Origin: Pseudomonadota bacterium
GTDB lineage: Bacteria > Pseudomonadota > Gammaproteobacteria > Pseudomonadales > Moraxellaceae
Length of the DNA: 64,000 nucleotides
Reading direction: 5' to 3'
Assembly: GCA_023393635.1 (NCBI GenBank)
Contig: JAEWKT010000042.1
Span: 1-64,000 of the forward strand
This document shows, one piece after another, positions 14,378-23,144 of this stretch. How positions within the stretch are numbered: the stretch's first letter is position 1; each line of letters opens with the position of its first letter. A program made the translations under genes and the position numbers. The notes below the pieces were generated by a model that saw only the letters and a list, made by a program, of their open reading frames with translations, had not been told where the DNA came from and did not search any database.

Positions 14378-15424
14378 TTATTTGGTTAAAAGTTCTTTCC
14401 GCACGATATCAGCACCTGCACTTAAGGCGTGGAGCTTGCCTCTTGCGACCTGACGGGACAATGGCGTCATGCCACAGTTGGTAGATGGATAGAGCTTATC
14501 GGCATCGACAAACTGCAACGCTTTGCGTAGCGTGTCGGCAACTTCCTCTGGGGTTTCAATGCTATTGCTTGCCACATCAATCGCCCCAACCATTACTTTT
14601 TTACCGCGAATCAGTTCAATCAGGTCGATTGGCACACGAGAATTGTGGCATTCCAGTGAGATGATATCGATCTTGGATTGTTGCAGTTTGGGAAACGCTT
14701 CTTCATATTGCCGCCACTCTGAACCCAGCGTTTTTTTCCAGTCTGTGTTGGCTTTAATGCCGTAGCCATAGCAAATATGCACGGCAGTTTCACATTTCAG
14801 TCCTTCAATGGCTCGTTCCAGGGTGGCAACGCCCCAGTCATTTACTTCATCAAAAAACACATTAAATGCAGGCTCATCAAACTGGATAATATCAACACCC
14901 GCAGCTTCTAATTCAAGGGCTTCCTGATTAAGAATTTTGGCAAATTCCCAGGCAAGTTTTTCACGGCTCTTATAATGCGCATCATACAGTGTATCAATCA
15001 TGGTCATGGGCCCTGGTAGCGCCCATTTAATCGGTTGATCCGTGAGCGAACGTAAAAACTGGGCATCTTCAACAAAAACTGGCTTTTGGCGAGACACCGC
15101 GCCCACTACTGTCGGCACACTGGCATCGTAGCGATTACGGATTTTAACGGTTTCACGTTTCTCAAAATCAACACCGCTTAAGTGCTCAATAAACGTGGTA
15201 ACAAAATGCTGGCGGGTTTGTTCGCCATCACTGACAATATCGATGCCTGCTTGCAGTTGTTCATGCAAGGACACGCGTAAAGCATCCTGTTTGCCTTCAA
15301 GGAGTTGCTCACCTTCTAATTTCCAGGGTGACCAGAGTTTCTCAGGTTCTGCAAGCCAGGAAGGTTTAGGCAGGCTGCCAGCTGTTGAGGTCGGTAATAT
15401 TTTTTTCATCAATAAACTATTCAT
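14378..15424 (-). CDS. mesD: MesD: oxygen-dependent, folate-independent core methionine synthase
   Basis: 348 residues from the ATG at 15424. It matches only the C-terminal catalytic half of cobalamin-independent methionine synthase: TAGSLPKP near the start, GIDIVSDGEQTRQHFV, ALPGPMTMIDTLYD, D-I-I-Q-F-D-E-P-A-F, HICYGYG with the zinc-ligand His and Cys, DIISLECHNS and LYPSTNCGMTPL with the second zinc Cys. The N-terminal folate-binding half of MetE is absent. MesD proteins of this kind occur beside DUF1852 (MesX) and make methionine without folate in an oxygen-dependent manner. MesX is encoded directly upstream here. Confidence 0.9.
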   Translation of the reverse strand: MNSLLMKKILPTSTAGSLPKPSWLAEPEKLWSPWKLEGEQLLEGKQDALRVSLHEQLQAGIDIVSDGEQTRQHFVTTFIEHLSGVDFEKRETVKIRNRYDASVPTVVGAVSRQKPVFVEDAQFLRSLTDQPIKWALPGPMTMIDTLYDAHYKSREKLAWEFAKILNQEALELEAAGVDIIQFDEPAFNVFFDEVNDWGVATLERAIEGLKCETAVHICYGYGIKANTDWKKTLGSEWRQYEEAFPKLQQSKIDIISLECHNSRVPIDLIELIRGKKVMVGAIDVASNSIETPEEVADTLRKALQFVDADKLYPSTNCGMTPLSRQVARGKLHALSAGADIVRKELLTK

Positions 15425-15469
15425 TATCAATCATCTTCTTTATTTTGGTGAGTTAAAGGATGTCGCACG

Positions 15470-16447
15470 TTAAACAGAGCTGCTCGCCGCCCATTGCTCA
15501 AGAATATTCTGGTATGGCTTGATAAAGTGTTCTTCAGTAAATTTGCCCTGCTTAATGGCCAGTTGACTGCGTTCTTCGCGATCATAAACAATGCGAGTGA
15601 GGGAATAATCCTGATGCTTTAAACTGGGTTGATAGCATTGCCCTGCCGCAGAATTGGCATTGTAAATCTCAGGTCGGTAAATCTTTTGGAAGGTTTCCAT
15701 AGTGCTAATGGTACCAATCAGCTCAAGATCGGTGTAATCACTCAGCAAATCACCACGATGATAAAATGCCAACGGGGCAACACTATTTGGGGGCATAAAA
15801 TAGCGCACCTGTAAGCCCATTTTGGCAAAGTATTCATCGGTTAACGAATATTCATCTTGCAGGTATTCAATACCCAGTACAGGATGCTGATTAGCAGTCT
15901 GATGATAAGTCTTACTACTTGAAACACTTAAGCAAATCACAGGTGGTTTACTAAAGTTATCATTGTAGGTTTTTGATTTTAAAAATGACTTGAATATTTT
16001 GCCGTGCAGCTCGCCATAGTTTTCTGGCAGACTAAATTGAGTTTGATCCTTATTATGTTGCAGCAGCAACACACTAAAATCATAATCGCGCACATACGAG
16101 GAAAAATTATTGCCGACAATGCCTTCAATGCGCTGATTGGTTTGGTGATCAACAATATGGGTTTGCAATATTTCAATGGTAGGGAAGGTCTCACCATTGC
16201 CTTTAACATCAATATCTACAGAAATGATGTCAAGTTCAACAGAATAACGATCTGCCTTGGGGTTATCCCAGTGTGCCAAGGCATTGAAACGATTGTTCAT
16301 CATCTTTAAGGTATTGCGCAGGTTGTCCTCGCGACTTTCACCTCGGGCCAAATTGGCAAAGTTGGTGGTGATGCGCGTATTGTCTGAGGGACGGTAGTTT
16401 TCATCGAAACGAATGCGCTTAATGGCAAATATAAATTCTTGATTCAT
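15470..16447 (-). CDS. mesX: MesX (DUF1852): partner of MesD
   Basis: 325 residues beginning MNQEFIFAIKRIRFDENY. The conserved N-terminal T-R-I-T-T-N-F-A-N-L-A-R-G and M-N-N-R-F-N-A-L-A-H-W-D-N-P are signatures of DUF1852. Members lie beside MesD and are required for its activity; they are thought to act in an oxygen-dependent step that provides the methyl donor or activates the system. It is the first gene of the minus-strand operon, 45 bp before mesD. A long-spaced inverted repeat lies about 50-100 bp upstream. Confidence 0.9.
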   Translation of the reverse strand: MNQEFIFAIKRIRFDENYRPSDNTRITTNFANLARGESREDNLRNTLKMMNNRFNALAHWDNPKADRYSVELDIISVDIDVKGNGETFPTIEILQTHIVDHQTNQRIEGIVGNNFSSYVRDYDFSVLLLQHNKDQTQFSLPENYGELHGKIFKSFLKSKTYNDNFSKPPVICLSVSSSKTYHQTANQHPVLGIEYLQDEYSLTDEYFAKMGLQVRYFMPPNSVAPLAFYHRGDLLSDYTDLELIGTISTMETFQKIYRPEIYNANSAAGQCYQPSLKHQDYSLTRIVYDREERSQLAIKQGKFTEEHFIKPYQNILEQWAASSSV

Positions 16448-16494
16448 GATGATCTGATACCCTGATTTCTATAAGCTCAGTTATACCCGAACCT

Positions 16495-16548
16495 CAACAT
16501 GAATAAAAATGATCTTTTTTGATAATTACGTGAGAAAAATTCATGTTG
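16495..16548. promoter_or_regulatory. Long-spaced inverted repeat upstream of mesX
   Basis: CAACATGAAT (16495-16504) and ATTCATGTTG (16539-16548) are perfect 10-bp inverted repeats 34 bp apart; a third CATGAA element (TTCATGAA) follows at about 16564. They lie 48-101 bp from the mesX start. The half-site resembles the TGAA/TTCA ends of MetR-type LysR operators, and MetR would make sense for a methionine operon. No SAM-riboswitch-like fold is visible. Confidence 0.4.
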
Positions 16549-16715
16549 GTAAATTCTGCCCAATTCATGAAGATTGCGGGGTCTATTTTGATTTCAGTAT
16601 CGGCATATTCTTCAAAGACAATTACTCTCCGATAATCTCGGGACAGTGCAATTCAATTTGCACTATGAAAATGAATGTCATACTTTCTTTAAGCCTTGTT
16701 TTTAGGGATTAACTG

Positions 16716-18188
16716 ATGCAGTTACACTGGTTTCGCAGCGATTTACGTATTCATGACAACACCGCCTTACATGCTGCTGCTAGTCAGGGTGCGGTGATTG
16801 CCGTGTATTTGCTCACACCTCAGCAATGGCAACAGCACGATGATGCTGCCTGCAAAATAGATTTTTGGCGACGGCAGTTGATTGAACTGGCTACCGATTT
16901 GAGTCACTTAAATATTCCGCTGTTGATTCGTCGTTGTGATACTTGGCAGGATGTGCCCAACCAGTTATTAAAAATTTGCCAGCAATACAACCTCGAACAC
17001 GTCCATTGCAATGCCGAATATGGCTTTAATGAACGCCAGCGTGATGCTGCCACAGGTGATTTACTCCAGCAAAAACATATTGGATTTACTTGTTATTTGG
17101 ATCAGTTGCTGTTTAAGCCTGGCAGTATCCGTACCAAAAGTGATGGTTATTTTAAGGTGTTTGGCCAGTTTAAAAAAGTTTGCCAGCAACGTTTGTATGA
17201 ACAGTTACCAGAAGTATTGCCTGCACCAAACTCACAAGCCAAATTATCGATTTGCTCAGATGACATTGCCGCAAATCTGGCTGATTTTATGCAGCTTAAA
17301 ACCAGTGATGATGCTGTGGATCAGTCAAATATTGATGCTATTGCTGCGCAGTGGCCAGCGGGGGAAACCCATGCTATACAACGCCTGACGGATTTTTGTG
17401 CTGATGCTATTTTAGATTATGACCAGCAGCGTGATTTACCAGCGTATGCAGGCGTGAGCCAGCTATCACCCTATATTAATGCAGGGATTTTATCGATTCG
17501 GCAATGTTTGCATGCGGCACTAAATGCGGCCAATGGTGAGTTGTTTGGGAGCAATAACGGCATAAATACCTGGATTACCCAGTTATTGTGGCGTGAGTTT
17601 TATCAGCATATTCTGGTGGGCTTTCCACAAGTAAGCCAGCACCAGCCATTTAAGCCGCAAACCAATAAACTAACGTGGCGACATGCCCCAGATGAGCTGG
17701 CACGCTGGCAACAGGGGCAAACAGGTTTTCCAATTATTGATGCCGCCATGCGTCAGTTAAAACACACAGGCTGGATGCATAACCGCCTGCGCATGATTGT
17801 GGCCATGTTTTTAAGCAAAAATCTTTTGATTGACTGGCGGCTGGGTGAACAGTGGTTTATGCAGCATTTAATTGATGGTGAACTGGCAGCCAATAATGGT
17901 GGCTGGCAATGGAGCGCATCAACAGGCACTGACAGCGTGCCATATTTTCGTATTTTTAACCCGATCAGCCAGTCACAAAAAATTGATCCAGATGGTGAGT
18001 TTATTCGCCAATGGTTGCCAGAGCTGGCGCATTTGGACAATAAATCCATTCACGCCCCACATTTATTTTCTAAAGCGCAAGCCAGGCCGTTAAATTATCC
18101 TGCGCCAATGGTGGATTTGGCAAGCAGCCGTACACGGGCGCTGGCGGCATTTGCTGTATTGCGTGATGAGGCGGCAAAAATTGCCTAG
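16716..18188 (+). CDS. phrB: Deoxyribodipyrimidine photolyase (class I cryptochrome/photolyase family)
   Basis: 490 residues, starting MQLHWFRSDLRIHDNTAL, the N-terminal antenna-domain signature W-F-R-x-D-L-R-x-x-D-N. The C-terminal FAD domain includes TQLLWREFYQHI, the M-R-Q-L-x-x-T-G-W-M-H-N-R-x-R-M motif, and GGWQWSASTGTDSVPYFRIFNP, which contains Trp and Asn residues of the photoreduction and lesion-binding path. It repairs UV-induced cyclobutane pyrimidine dimers with blue light. AGGG lies 10 bp before the ATG. Transcribed alone; a hairpin at 18304 probably ends it. Confidence 0.93.
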   Translation: MQLHWFRSDLRIHDNTALHAAASQGAVIAVYLLTPQQWQQHDDAACKIDFWRRQLIELATDLSHLNIPLLIRRCDTWQDVPNQLLKICQQYNLEHVHCNAEYGFNERQRDAATGDLLQQKHIGFTCYLDQLLFKPGSIRTKSDGYFKVFGQFKKVCQQRLYEQLPEVLPAPNSQAKLSICSDDIAANLADFMQLKTSDDAVDQSNIDAIAAQWPAGETHAIQRLTDFCADAILDYDQQRDLPAYAGVSQLSPYINAGILSIRQCLHAALNAANGELFGSNNGINTWITQLLWREFYQHILVGFPQVSQHQPFKPQTNKLTWRHAPDELARWQQGQTGFPIIDAAMRQLKHTGWMHNRLRMIVAMFLSKNLLIDWRLGEQWFMQHLIDGELAANNGGWQWSASTGTDSVPYFRIFNPISQSQKIDPDGEFIRQWLPELAHLDNKSIHAPHLFSKAQARPLNYPAPMVDLASSRTRALAAFAVLRDEAAKIA

Positions 18189-18223
18189 TTAACAAAAAAA
18201 TTGCCCAAAACTGCGGCAAAAGC

Positions 18224-18251
18224 TTGGCAAACACTGTAAAACCGCTAATCT
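18224..18251 (+). promoter_or_regulatory. Candidate sigma-70 promoter for the first FKBP gene
   Basis: TTGGCA (18224-18229) and TAATCT (18246-18251) are 16 bp apart. Transcription from about 18258 would give a ~90-nt leader that runs through the terminator-like hairpin at 18304. Supported only by consensus match. Confidence 0.35.
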
Positions 18252-18303
18252 ATGGGCACGTCATCGTAGGCAATGACCCGCGTTAGGCCATGTATTGAAC
18301 TAC

Positions 18304-18334
18304 CGCGCTATGCAAGCTCTAATAGCGCGTTTTT
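18304..18334 (+). terminator. Terminator or attenuator hairpin 15 bp before the FKBP start codon
   Basis: CGCGCTAT (18304-18311) and ATAGCGCG (18322-18329) form a perfect 8-bp stem followed by TTTTT. It may simply end phrB mRNA. It sits so close to the next ATG (18350) that any FKBP promoter must lie upstream, so reading through the hairpin is required for expression. That fits an attenuator. Confidence 0.6.
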
Positions 18335-18349
18335 GGGTATGGAATTTTT

Positions 18350-19087
18350 ATGAATAAAGCGCTTCCCTATATTATTGCCGTTATTGTTGCTGGTGGTGCA
18401 TTGACACCAGTGATCATGGCAAAACAGGCTAACCCTGCAGATCGTGCGGCCAATGGTCAAACTGCTGCTGACAAGATGAGTAATGTACAAAAAATCAGCT
18501 ATGCCATGGGCTATCAGCTAAGCAGCCAAATGCCACCAGAAGTGGATGTCAATACCTTCTCTGAAGGCGTGCGTGATGGCAAAGCTAAAAAAGAGCCACG
18601 GGTGAGCGAAGAGCAAATCAGCCAGGCATTTATGGCATTTCAGCAAGAGCAACAAGCCGAAGCACAGCAAGCGCAACAAAAAAATAATGCCAAGCAAGAT
18701 TCTACCAGTAACGCCAATCAGCAGTTTTTGGTAGACAATGCGAAAAAACCAGGGGTAGTGACAACCGCCAGTGGCTTGCAATATCAGGTGCTACAAGAAG
18801 GTAGCGGTGTTAAGCCAAAAGCATCTTCTGAAGTAAAAGTGCACTATGAAGGCAAGTTGATTGATGGTACCGTGTTTGACAGCTCTGTTGAGCGTGGTGA
18901 ACCGTTGGCATTTGCCTTGAATCAGGTCATACCTGGTTGGACCGAAGGCCTCCAGTTAATGCAGGAAGGCGCAAAATATCGTTTGTTTATTCCTGCAAAA
19001 CTGGGTTATGGCAGTCAGGACATGGGCACTATCCCACCAAACAGTACCTTAATTTTTGATGTGACTTTAATTAAGGTCAATCCTTAA
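18350..19087 (+). CDS. FKBP-type peptidyl-prolyl isomerase, exported (FkpA-like)
   Basis: 245 residues. A hydrophobic N-terminal segment (ALPYIIAVIVAGGAL) serves as a Sec signal or anchor. Residues 40-120 are the FKBP dimerisation domain (KISYAMGYQLSSQMP), then a Gln-rich helical linker (about 85-115). The catalytic domain begins near 130 with TTASGLQYQVLQEG, VHYEGKLIDGTVFDSS, V-I-P-G-W-T-E-G-L and STLIFDVTL. It is predicted to fold proteins in the periplasm. The next gene is a close paralogue. Confidence 0.9.
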   Translation: MNKALPYIIAVIVAGGALTPVIMAKQANPADRAANGQTAADKMSNVQKISYAMGYQLSSQMPPEVDVNTFSEGVRDGKAKKEPRVSEEQISQAFMAFQQEQQAEAQQAQQKNNAKQDSTSNANQQFLVDNAKKPGVVTTASGLQYQVLQEGSGVKPKASSEVKVHYEGKLIDGTVFDSSVERGEPLAFALNQVIPGWTEGLQLMQEGAKYRLFIPAKLGYGSQDMGTIPPNSTLIFDVTLIKVNP

Positions 19088-19094
19088 CATGTTT

Positions 19095-19126
19095 AAAAAG
19101 GCAGCACGCATTGAGCTGCCTTTTTT
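19095..19126 (+). terminator. Rho-independent terminator after the first FKBP gene
   Basis: AAAAAGGCAGC (19095-19105) pairs with GCTGCCTTTTT (19115-19125) across a short loop, giving a stem that ends in a run of six T. Confidence 0.85.
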
Positions 19127-19218
19127 ATTCTATAATTGGCTAAACACTGAACATGAACTCAGTGCACTAATCTGATCATTTTTAATCTAGACAGATTAGC
19201 AATAATATTTGGACGTTA

Positions 19219-19977
19219 ATGATGAAAAAAACCGTTGTATTGATCAGTTGTGGTGTATTGGGTGCATTAAGCGTTGGCTGTGCAAATACTGCTGTTAAGC
19301 CGACTGTTGCCGCTACAACACCTAACAGTAGTAGCAATGTGAGTGTGAGCGTTAATGAAGATAGTAGTACGCTACAAAAAGTAGGCTATAGCTTTGGTTA
19401 TTTAATGGGCAAAAGTAATACCGAAGCGGTGAAAGACCTTGATGTAAATACCTTTTTGCAAGGTTTTAAAGATGGCTACGATGGTAAAGATGCAGCACTA
19501 ACCGAAGAACAAATGAAAACCACCTTGTTGCAGTATAAACAAGGGCAGGATGCCGCAGAAATGAAAGCCTTTGAGCAGCAAGCTAGGGAAAATACCGCAG
19601 CAGGCGAGAAATTCCTGGCAGAAAATGCCAAAAAGGCAGGCGTTAAAACCACGGCCAGTGGTTTACAATATGAAGTGATCAAGCAGGGCACAGGCAAGCA
19701 CCCCAGTGCTACTTCTAAAGTAACGGTACATTATGAAGGTCGCCTCATTGATGGCACCGTGTTTGATAGTTCGATTGATCGCGGTGAGCCAATTACCTTT
19801 GGTTTAAATCAGGTGATTGCAGGGTGGACTGAAGGCGTTCAGTTGATGGAGGAAGGGGCAAAATATCGCTTTGCAATTCCAGCAAACTTGGGCTACGGGG
19901 AGACGGGCGCGGGTGAGAATATTGGCCCTAATAGCACGCTAATTTTTGATGTTGAATTATTAAAAATTGAAAAATAA
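19219..19977 (+). CDS. Second FKBP-type peptidyl-prolyl isomerase, probable lipoprotein
   Basis: 252 residues. The signal segment TVVLISCGVLGALSVGC ends in a Cys that could be lipidated, though the lipobox (S-V-G-C) is weak. Then a Ser/Asn-rich linker, the FKBP N-terminal domain (VGYSFGYLMGKSN near 58) and a catalytic domain (TTASGLQYEVIKQG, VHYEGRLIDGTVFDSS, VIAGWTEGVQLM). It aligns with the preceding protein over most of its length, so a local duplication followed by divergence of the N-terminus is likely. Probably a membrane-tethered periplasmic folding factor. It has its own terminator. Confidence 0.88.
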   Translation: MMKKTVVLISCGVLGALSVGCANTAVKPTVAATTPNSSSNVSVSVNEDSSTLQKVGYSFGYLMGKSNTEAVKDLDVNTFLQGFKDGYDGKDAALTEEQMKTTLLQYKQGQDAAEMKAFEQQARENTAAGEKFLAENAKKAGVKTTASGLQYEVIKQGTGKHPSATSKVTVHYEGRLIDGTVFDSSIDRGEPITFGLNQVIAGWTEGVQLMEEGAKYRFAIPANLGYGETGAGENIGPNSTLIFDVELLKIEK

Positions 19978-20017
19978 CAAATCTTATCATACCAATATGT
20001 GTTGATGGATAAGTAAC

Positions 20018-20056
20018 AAAAAGCTGAATATGGCCAATCCCAGATTCAGCTTTTTT
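20018..20056 (+). terminator. Terminator after the second FKBP gene
   Basis: AAAAAGCTGAAT (20018-20029) pairs with ATTCAGCTTTTT (20044-20055) and ends in a T-run. On the minus strand it also ends in T, so it may serve the convergent dehydrogenase gene as well. Confidence 0.8.
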
Positions 20057-20111
20057 GTCTTTTTCCTACAGGCTAAGCGTTATCATCGTTGCTACTGGAT
20101 TAAGCCTAAAG

Positions 20112-20990
20112 TTAACCGTTAACCATCTCACCACCATTGACGTGAATCACCTGACCCGTAATGTAACTGGCATCATCTGAGGCCAAAAACAGGTATGCAG
20201 GAGCAACTTCACTGGGTTGACCCATGCGTCCCATTGGGGTGTCTTGACCAAACTTGGCTACCTGATCGGCGTCAAAGCTACTGGGAATCAGCGGAGTCCA
20301 GATAGGGCCAGGTGCGACGCCATTCACCCGAATGCCGCGTTTTTGCTTCATTAGATTTTGCGACAAACTGCGGGTAAAAGTGGTAATAGCCCCTTTGGTG
20401 GCAGAGTAATCAATCAGTTGTTCGCTGCCCTGATAACTGGTAATACTGGTGGTGTTGATAATACTGTCGCCTGCTTGCAGGTGTGGTAATACAGCACGGG
20501 TCAGCCGAAATATGCCAAAAATATTGGTTTGAAAGGTTTTTTCTAGTTGGTCGTCACTAATATCGGTTAAATCTTCTTGTGGGTATTGCACCCCAGCATT
20601 ATTGATCAGAATATTAATTTTGCCATATTGCTGAATGACTTGTTCTACTGCTTGCTGAATGCCTTCGGTATTGCAAATATTTTGCTGAATGTTCAGACAA
20701 CGACGTCCTTCGTCTTCAACCAGTTTTTTAGTTAAGGCGGCATCTTCATTTTCTTCTAAATAAATAATGGCAACATCAGCCCCTTCACGGGCAAATAATA
20801 CTGCCACCGAGCGACCAATACCGCTATCACCACCACTAATGAGTGCTACTTTGTCTTGTAATTTGCCACTGCCTTGATGGGTATTTTTGATAATTTCTGG
20901 CGTAGGATACATGGCATCCTGATCACCAGGTTGATGTGATTGTTCCTGTGCGGGCGCACCTTCGGGATAATGATCAACATTATTGCTCAT
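20112..20990 (-). CDS. Short-chain dehydrogenase, YghA-like
   Basis: 292 residues with the long N-terminal extension (PEGAPAQ...MYPTPE) of the YghA/stress-dehydrogenase branch. The NAD(P)-binding motif ISGGDSGIGRSVA lies near 52-64, NNAGVQYP near 131, the catalytic Ser in the INTTSITSYQGS segment, Tyr and Lys in YSATKGA (Y-x-x-x-K), and VAPGPIWTPLIPSS follows. GGAG lies 7 bp before the ATG. An NADP-dependent aldehyde or sugar reductase is likely; the substrate cannot be told from sequence. Confidence 0.88.
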   Translation of the reverse strand: MSNNVDHYPEGAPAQEQSHQPGDQDAMYPTPEIIKNTHQGSGKLQDKVALISGGDSGIGRSVAVLFAREGADVAIIYLEENEDAALTKKLVEDEGRRCLNIQQNICNTEGIQQAVEQVIQQYGKINILINNAGVQYPQEDLTDISDDQLEKTFQTNIFGIFRLTRAVLPHLQAGDSIINTTSITSYQGSEQLIDYSATKGAITTFTRSLSQNLMKQKRGIRVNGVAPGPIWTPLIPSSFDADQVAKFGQDTPMGRMGQPSEVAPAYLFLASDDASYITGQVIHVNGGEMVNG

Positions 20991-21150
20991 GTTTGAACTC
21001 CACAGTTTAAGGCTAAATTGCCACCTTAGCAGTGGTGGATGTTGCAGTCATTAAAGGCTAGGTGCAGTTTTAGTAAGATAGGTAACTTCTGTGTTTATTC
21101 AATCCTTTAGTAGCAACCTTTAATAGTAACAAGGATCTCGATAGTTTTAG

Positions 21151-21204
21151 CCCTAAAGCCAGCTTAGGGCGGCAAAGCAAGCAGCCAATCACCTACTGGC
21201 TGCT
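21151..21204. terminator. Two hairpins downstream of poxB
   Basis: CCCTAA...TTAGGG (21151-21169) and AGCAGCCA...TGGCTGCT (21180-21204) are perfect short stems in the 256-bp gap between poxB and the dehydrogenase. Neither has a strong T-run on the minus strand, so termination of poxB mRNA is plausible but not clear. The remainder of 20991-21246 shows nothing else. Confidence 0.35.
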
Positions 21205-21246
21205 ATGGTTTGTTTGTGTTTTAAGTAAACAGTAGAAACTAAGCCT

Positions 21247-22962
21247 TTAATTGATGTAGGTATCTTTTAGTTTCTTGGTCACTTCATCAAAACGGCCGCT
21301 CAGCAGGGCTTTGGCCGCATACATGGAAAAGCCTTTGACCTGCTCGGCTTCCGCTTCTGGCGGCATGACCAGTTCCATCGAGGTATGCACATCAAGGAGT
21401 GCAGGGCCATCATGCTGCAAAAACTCTTGCACGGTTTGTTCCAGGCCATCGCCAGTTTTTTGGGTAAATCCTTTAAAGCCAATGACTTCAGCCAACTTGC
21501 CAAAGTCTGGATTTTTAAGTTCGGTGTAATGATCCAGTAGGCCTTCCGCTTCTTGTTCAATTTCTACATAGTTTAAAGAGCGGTTGTTAATTACCACAAT
21601 CTTAATGGTAATGTTTTCCTGCACAATGGTGAGTAAATCTCCCATGAGCATGGCAAGACCGCCATCACCGCAAATAGCGATCACCTGACGCTCAGGATAA
21701 GCTTTTTTAATGCCCAAGGCCTGTGGCATGGCATTGGCCATACTGGCATGCAGCAAGCTGGGCAGTGTACGACGTTTGCCGTTCACATCAATATGGCGTA
21801 ATACCCAAACCATGGGTGAGCCCGTATCAGCAGTAAAAAAGGCATCATCATCAGCGTACTGGCTCATTAAAGCCATTAAATACTGCGGATGAATCACGCC
21901 ATCTTTACCAATTCGTTCTTCCTGAGCACGGTCTTGCAGGGTTTGATCACGCTGCTTTAAACAGTCCTGCAAAAACATCTGGTCGGGGTTGTTGCTGACT
22001 AAGGGCAGCAAGGCTTGCAGGGTGGGCAACATATGGCCAACAATGCCCAAATCAATTGGATAGCGACGGCCTAAGTGCATGACCTTTGCATCAATCTGGA
22101 TTTTTTTTGCTGTGTCGGGATAGTACTGCGCCCAAGCAAAGTCCACACCCAGCAATAACAGTAAGTCACAGTTTTCAATAGCATATCGGGCTGACTTGTG
22201 GCCAAACAAGCCATTCATGCCCATAGCATAAGGATTGTCGTAATCGATAAAATCTTTGGCACGTGATGTAAACACAATGGGTGCCTGAAGTTTTTCTGCC
22301 AGTGCCAGCATCTGCTCACGTGCCTGCTGACAGCCAATGCCAGCAAAAATAGTAATTTTACGCTGTTCGGCCAGTAAGTCGCGTGCTTGCTCCAGTTCTT
22401 GCGGATTTGCCATCAATAATGGTTTGGAAAAATGCGGGCGGAACATGAGCTCGTCATCCAGCTGCATTTCACTAATATTAGCAGGCATAATCACCACGGC
22501 AACCCCGCGCTGGTTAATAGCTGCCTGACACGCCAGGGTCATGACCAACCGAACCTGACTGGCATTATGCACTTCTTCACAAAATACTGAGCAATCCTGA
22601 TAAATTTTTTTAAAGTCCACATATTGCGGTAAATTAACCACATGGGGCTGACTGTTTTCTAGCTGGCTGGCAATCAGTACTACGGGCGCGCCATTGCGGT
22701 GTGCTTCAAATAAGCCATTAATAAAATGCAAACTGCCTGGGCCGCAAGAGCCTGCACATACGGTTAAATGGCCACTCATCAAGGCTTCAGCACCTGCGGC
22801 AAAAGCACCTGCTTCTTCATGCCGTACATGCACCCATTCAATGCTGCTGTTGGCAATGGAGTCGGTAAAATGATTTAAGGTATCGCCCACAATGCCATAG
22901 CAGTGTTTGGCACCTGCTTTTTCCAGTATTTCCACCATCACATCGGATGCTTTTTTACTCAT
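21247..22962 (-). CDS. poxB: Pyruvate dehydrogenase (quinone)/pyruvate oxidase PoxB
   Basis: 571 residues with the three-domain ThDP fold. The N-terminus has GAKHCYGIVGDTLNHF and HVRHEEAGAFAAGAEA, carrying the catalytic Glu. The central FAD-binding domain lies near 190-330. The C-terminal ThDP/Mg site is GDGGLAMLMGDLLTI...NNRSLNYVEIEQEAEG. The membrane enzyme oxidises pyruvate to acetate and CO2 and passes electrons to ubiquinone. The last 25 residues correspond to the lipid-activation tail seen in the E. coli enzyme. AGAGGTGAG precedes the ATG. Monocistronic. Confidence 0.92.
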   Translation of the reverse strand: MSKKASDVMVEILEKAGAKHCYGIVGDTLNHFTDSIANSSIEWVHVRHEEAGAFAAGAEALMSGHLTVCAGSCGPGSLHFINGLFEAHRNGAPVVLIASQLENSQPHVVNLPQYVDFKKIYQDCSVFCEEVHNASQVRLVMTLACQAAINQRGVAVVIMPANISEMQLDDELMFRPHFSKPLLMANPQELEQARDLLAEQRKITIFAGIGCQQAREQMLALAEKLQAPIVFTSRAKDFIDYDNPYAMGMNGLFGHKSARYAIENCDLLLLLGVDFAWAQYYPDTAKKIQIDAKVMHLGRRYPIDLGIVGHMLPTLQALLPLVSNNPDQMFLQDCLKQRDQTLQDRAQEERIGKDGVIHPQYLMALMSQYADDDAFFTADTGSPMVWVLRHIDVNGKRRTLPSLLHASMANAMPQALGIKKAYPERQVIAICGDGGLAMLMGDLLTIVQENITIKIVVINNRSLNYVEIEQEAEGLLDHYTELKNPDFGKLAEVIGFKGFTQKTGDGLEQTVQEFLQHDGPALLDVHTSMELVMPPEAEAEQVKGFSMYAAKALLSGRFDEVTKKLKDTYIN

Positions 22963-23144
22963 TACTCACCTCTGCAAACCCATATTATTGATGCACCACT
23001 TGACGCTTTGGCACGCTGGCTTACTTACCATGCGTGATCGTGGTTAAATTTTCTGCAAGGTTTGTGTAAAGAAGAATATAGAACCCGTATCAAGCAGTCA
23101 GTGATCAGCAGGCGCGTCACAGCAGTAAAATATCAGGAGATTTG

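Noticed and set aside
14378..15424. Truncated MetE
   Set aside because: Only the C-terminal half of MetE is present, but all zinc ligands are kept and a DUF1852 gene adjoins, which defines MesD rather than a broken MetE.
16448..16715. SAM riboswitch or a 67-residue gene in the mesX-phrB gap
   Set aside because: No conserved riboswitch stems are visible, and the short open frame has no ribosome site or recognisable composition.
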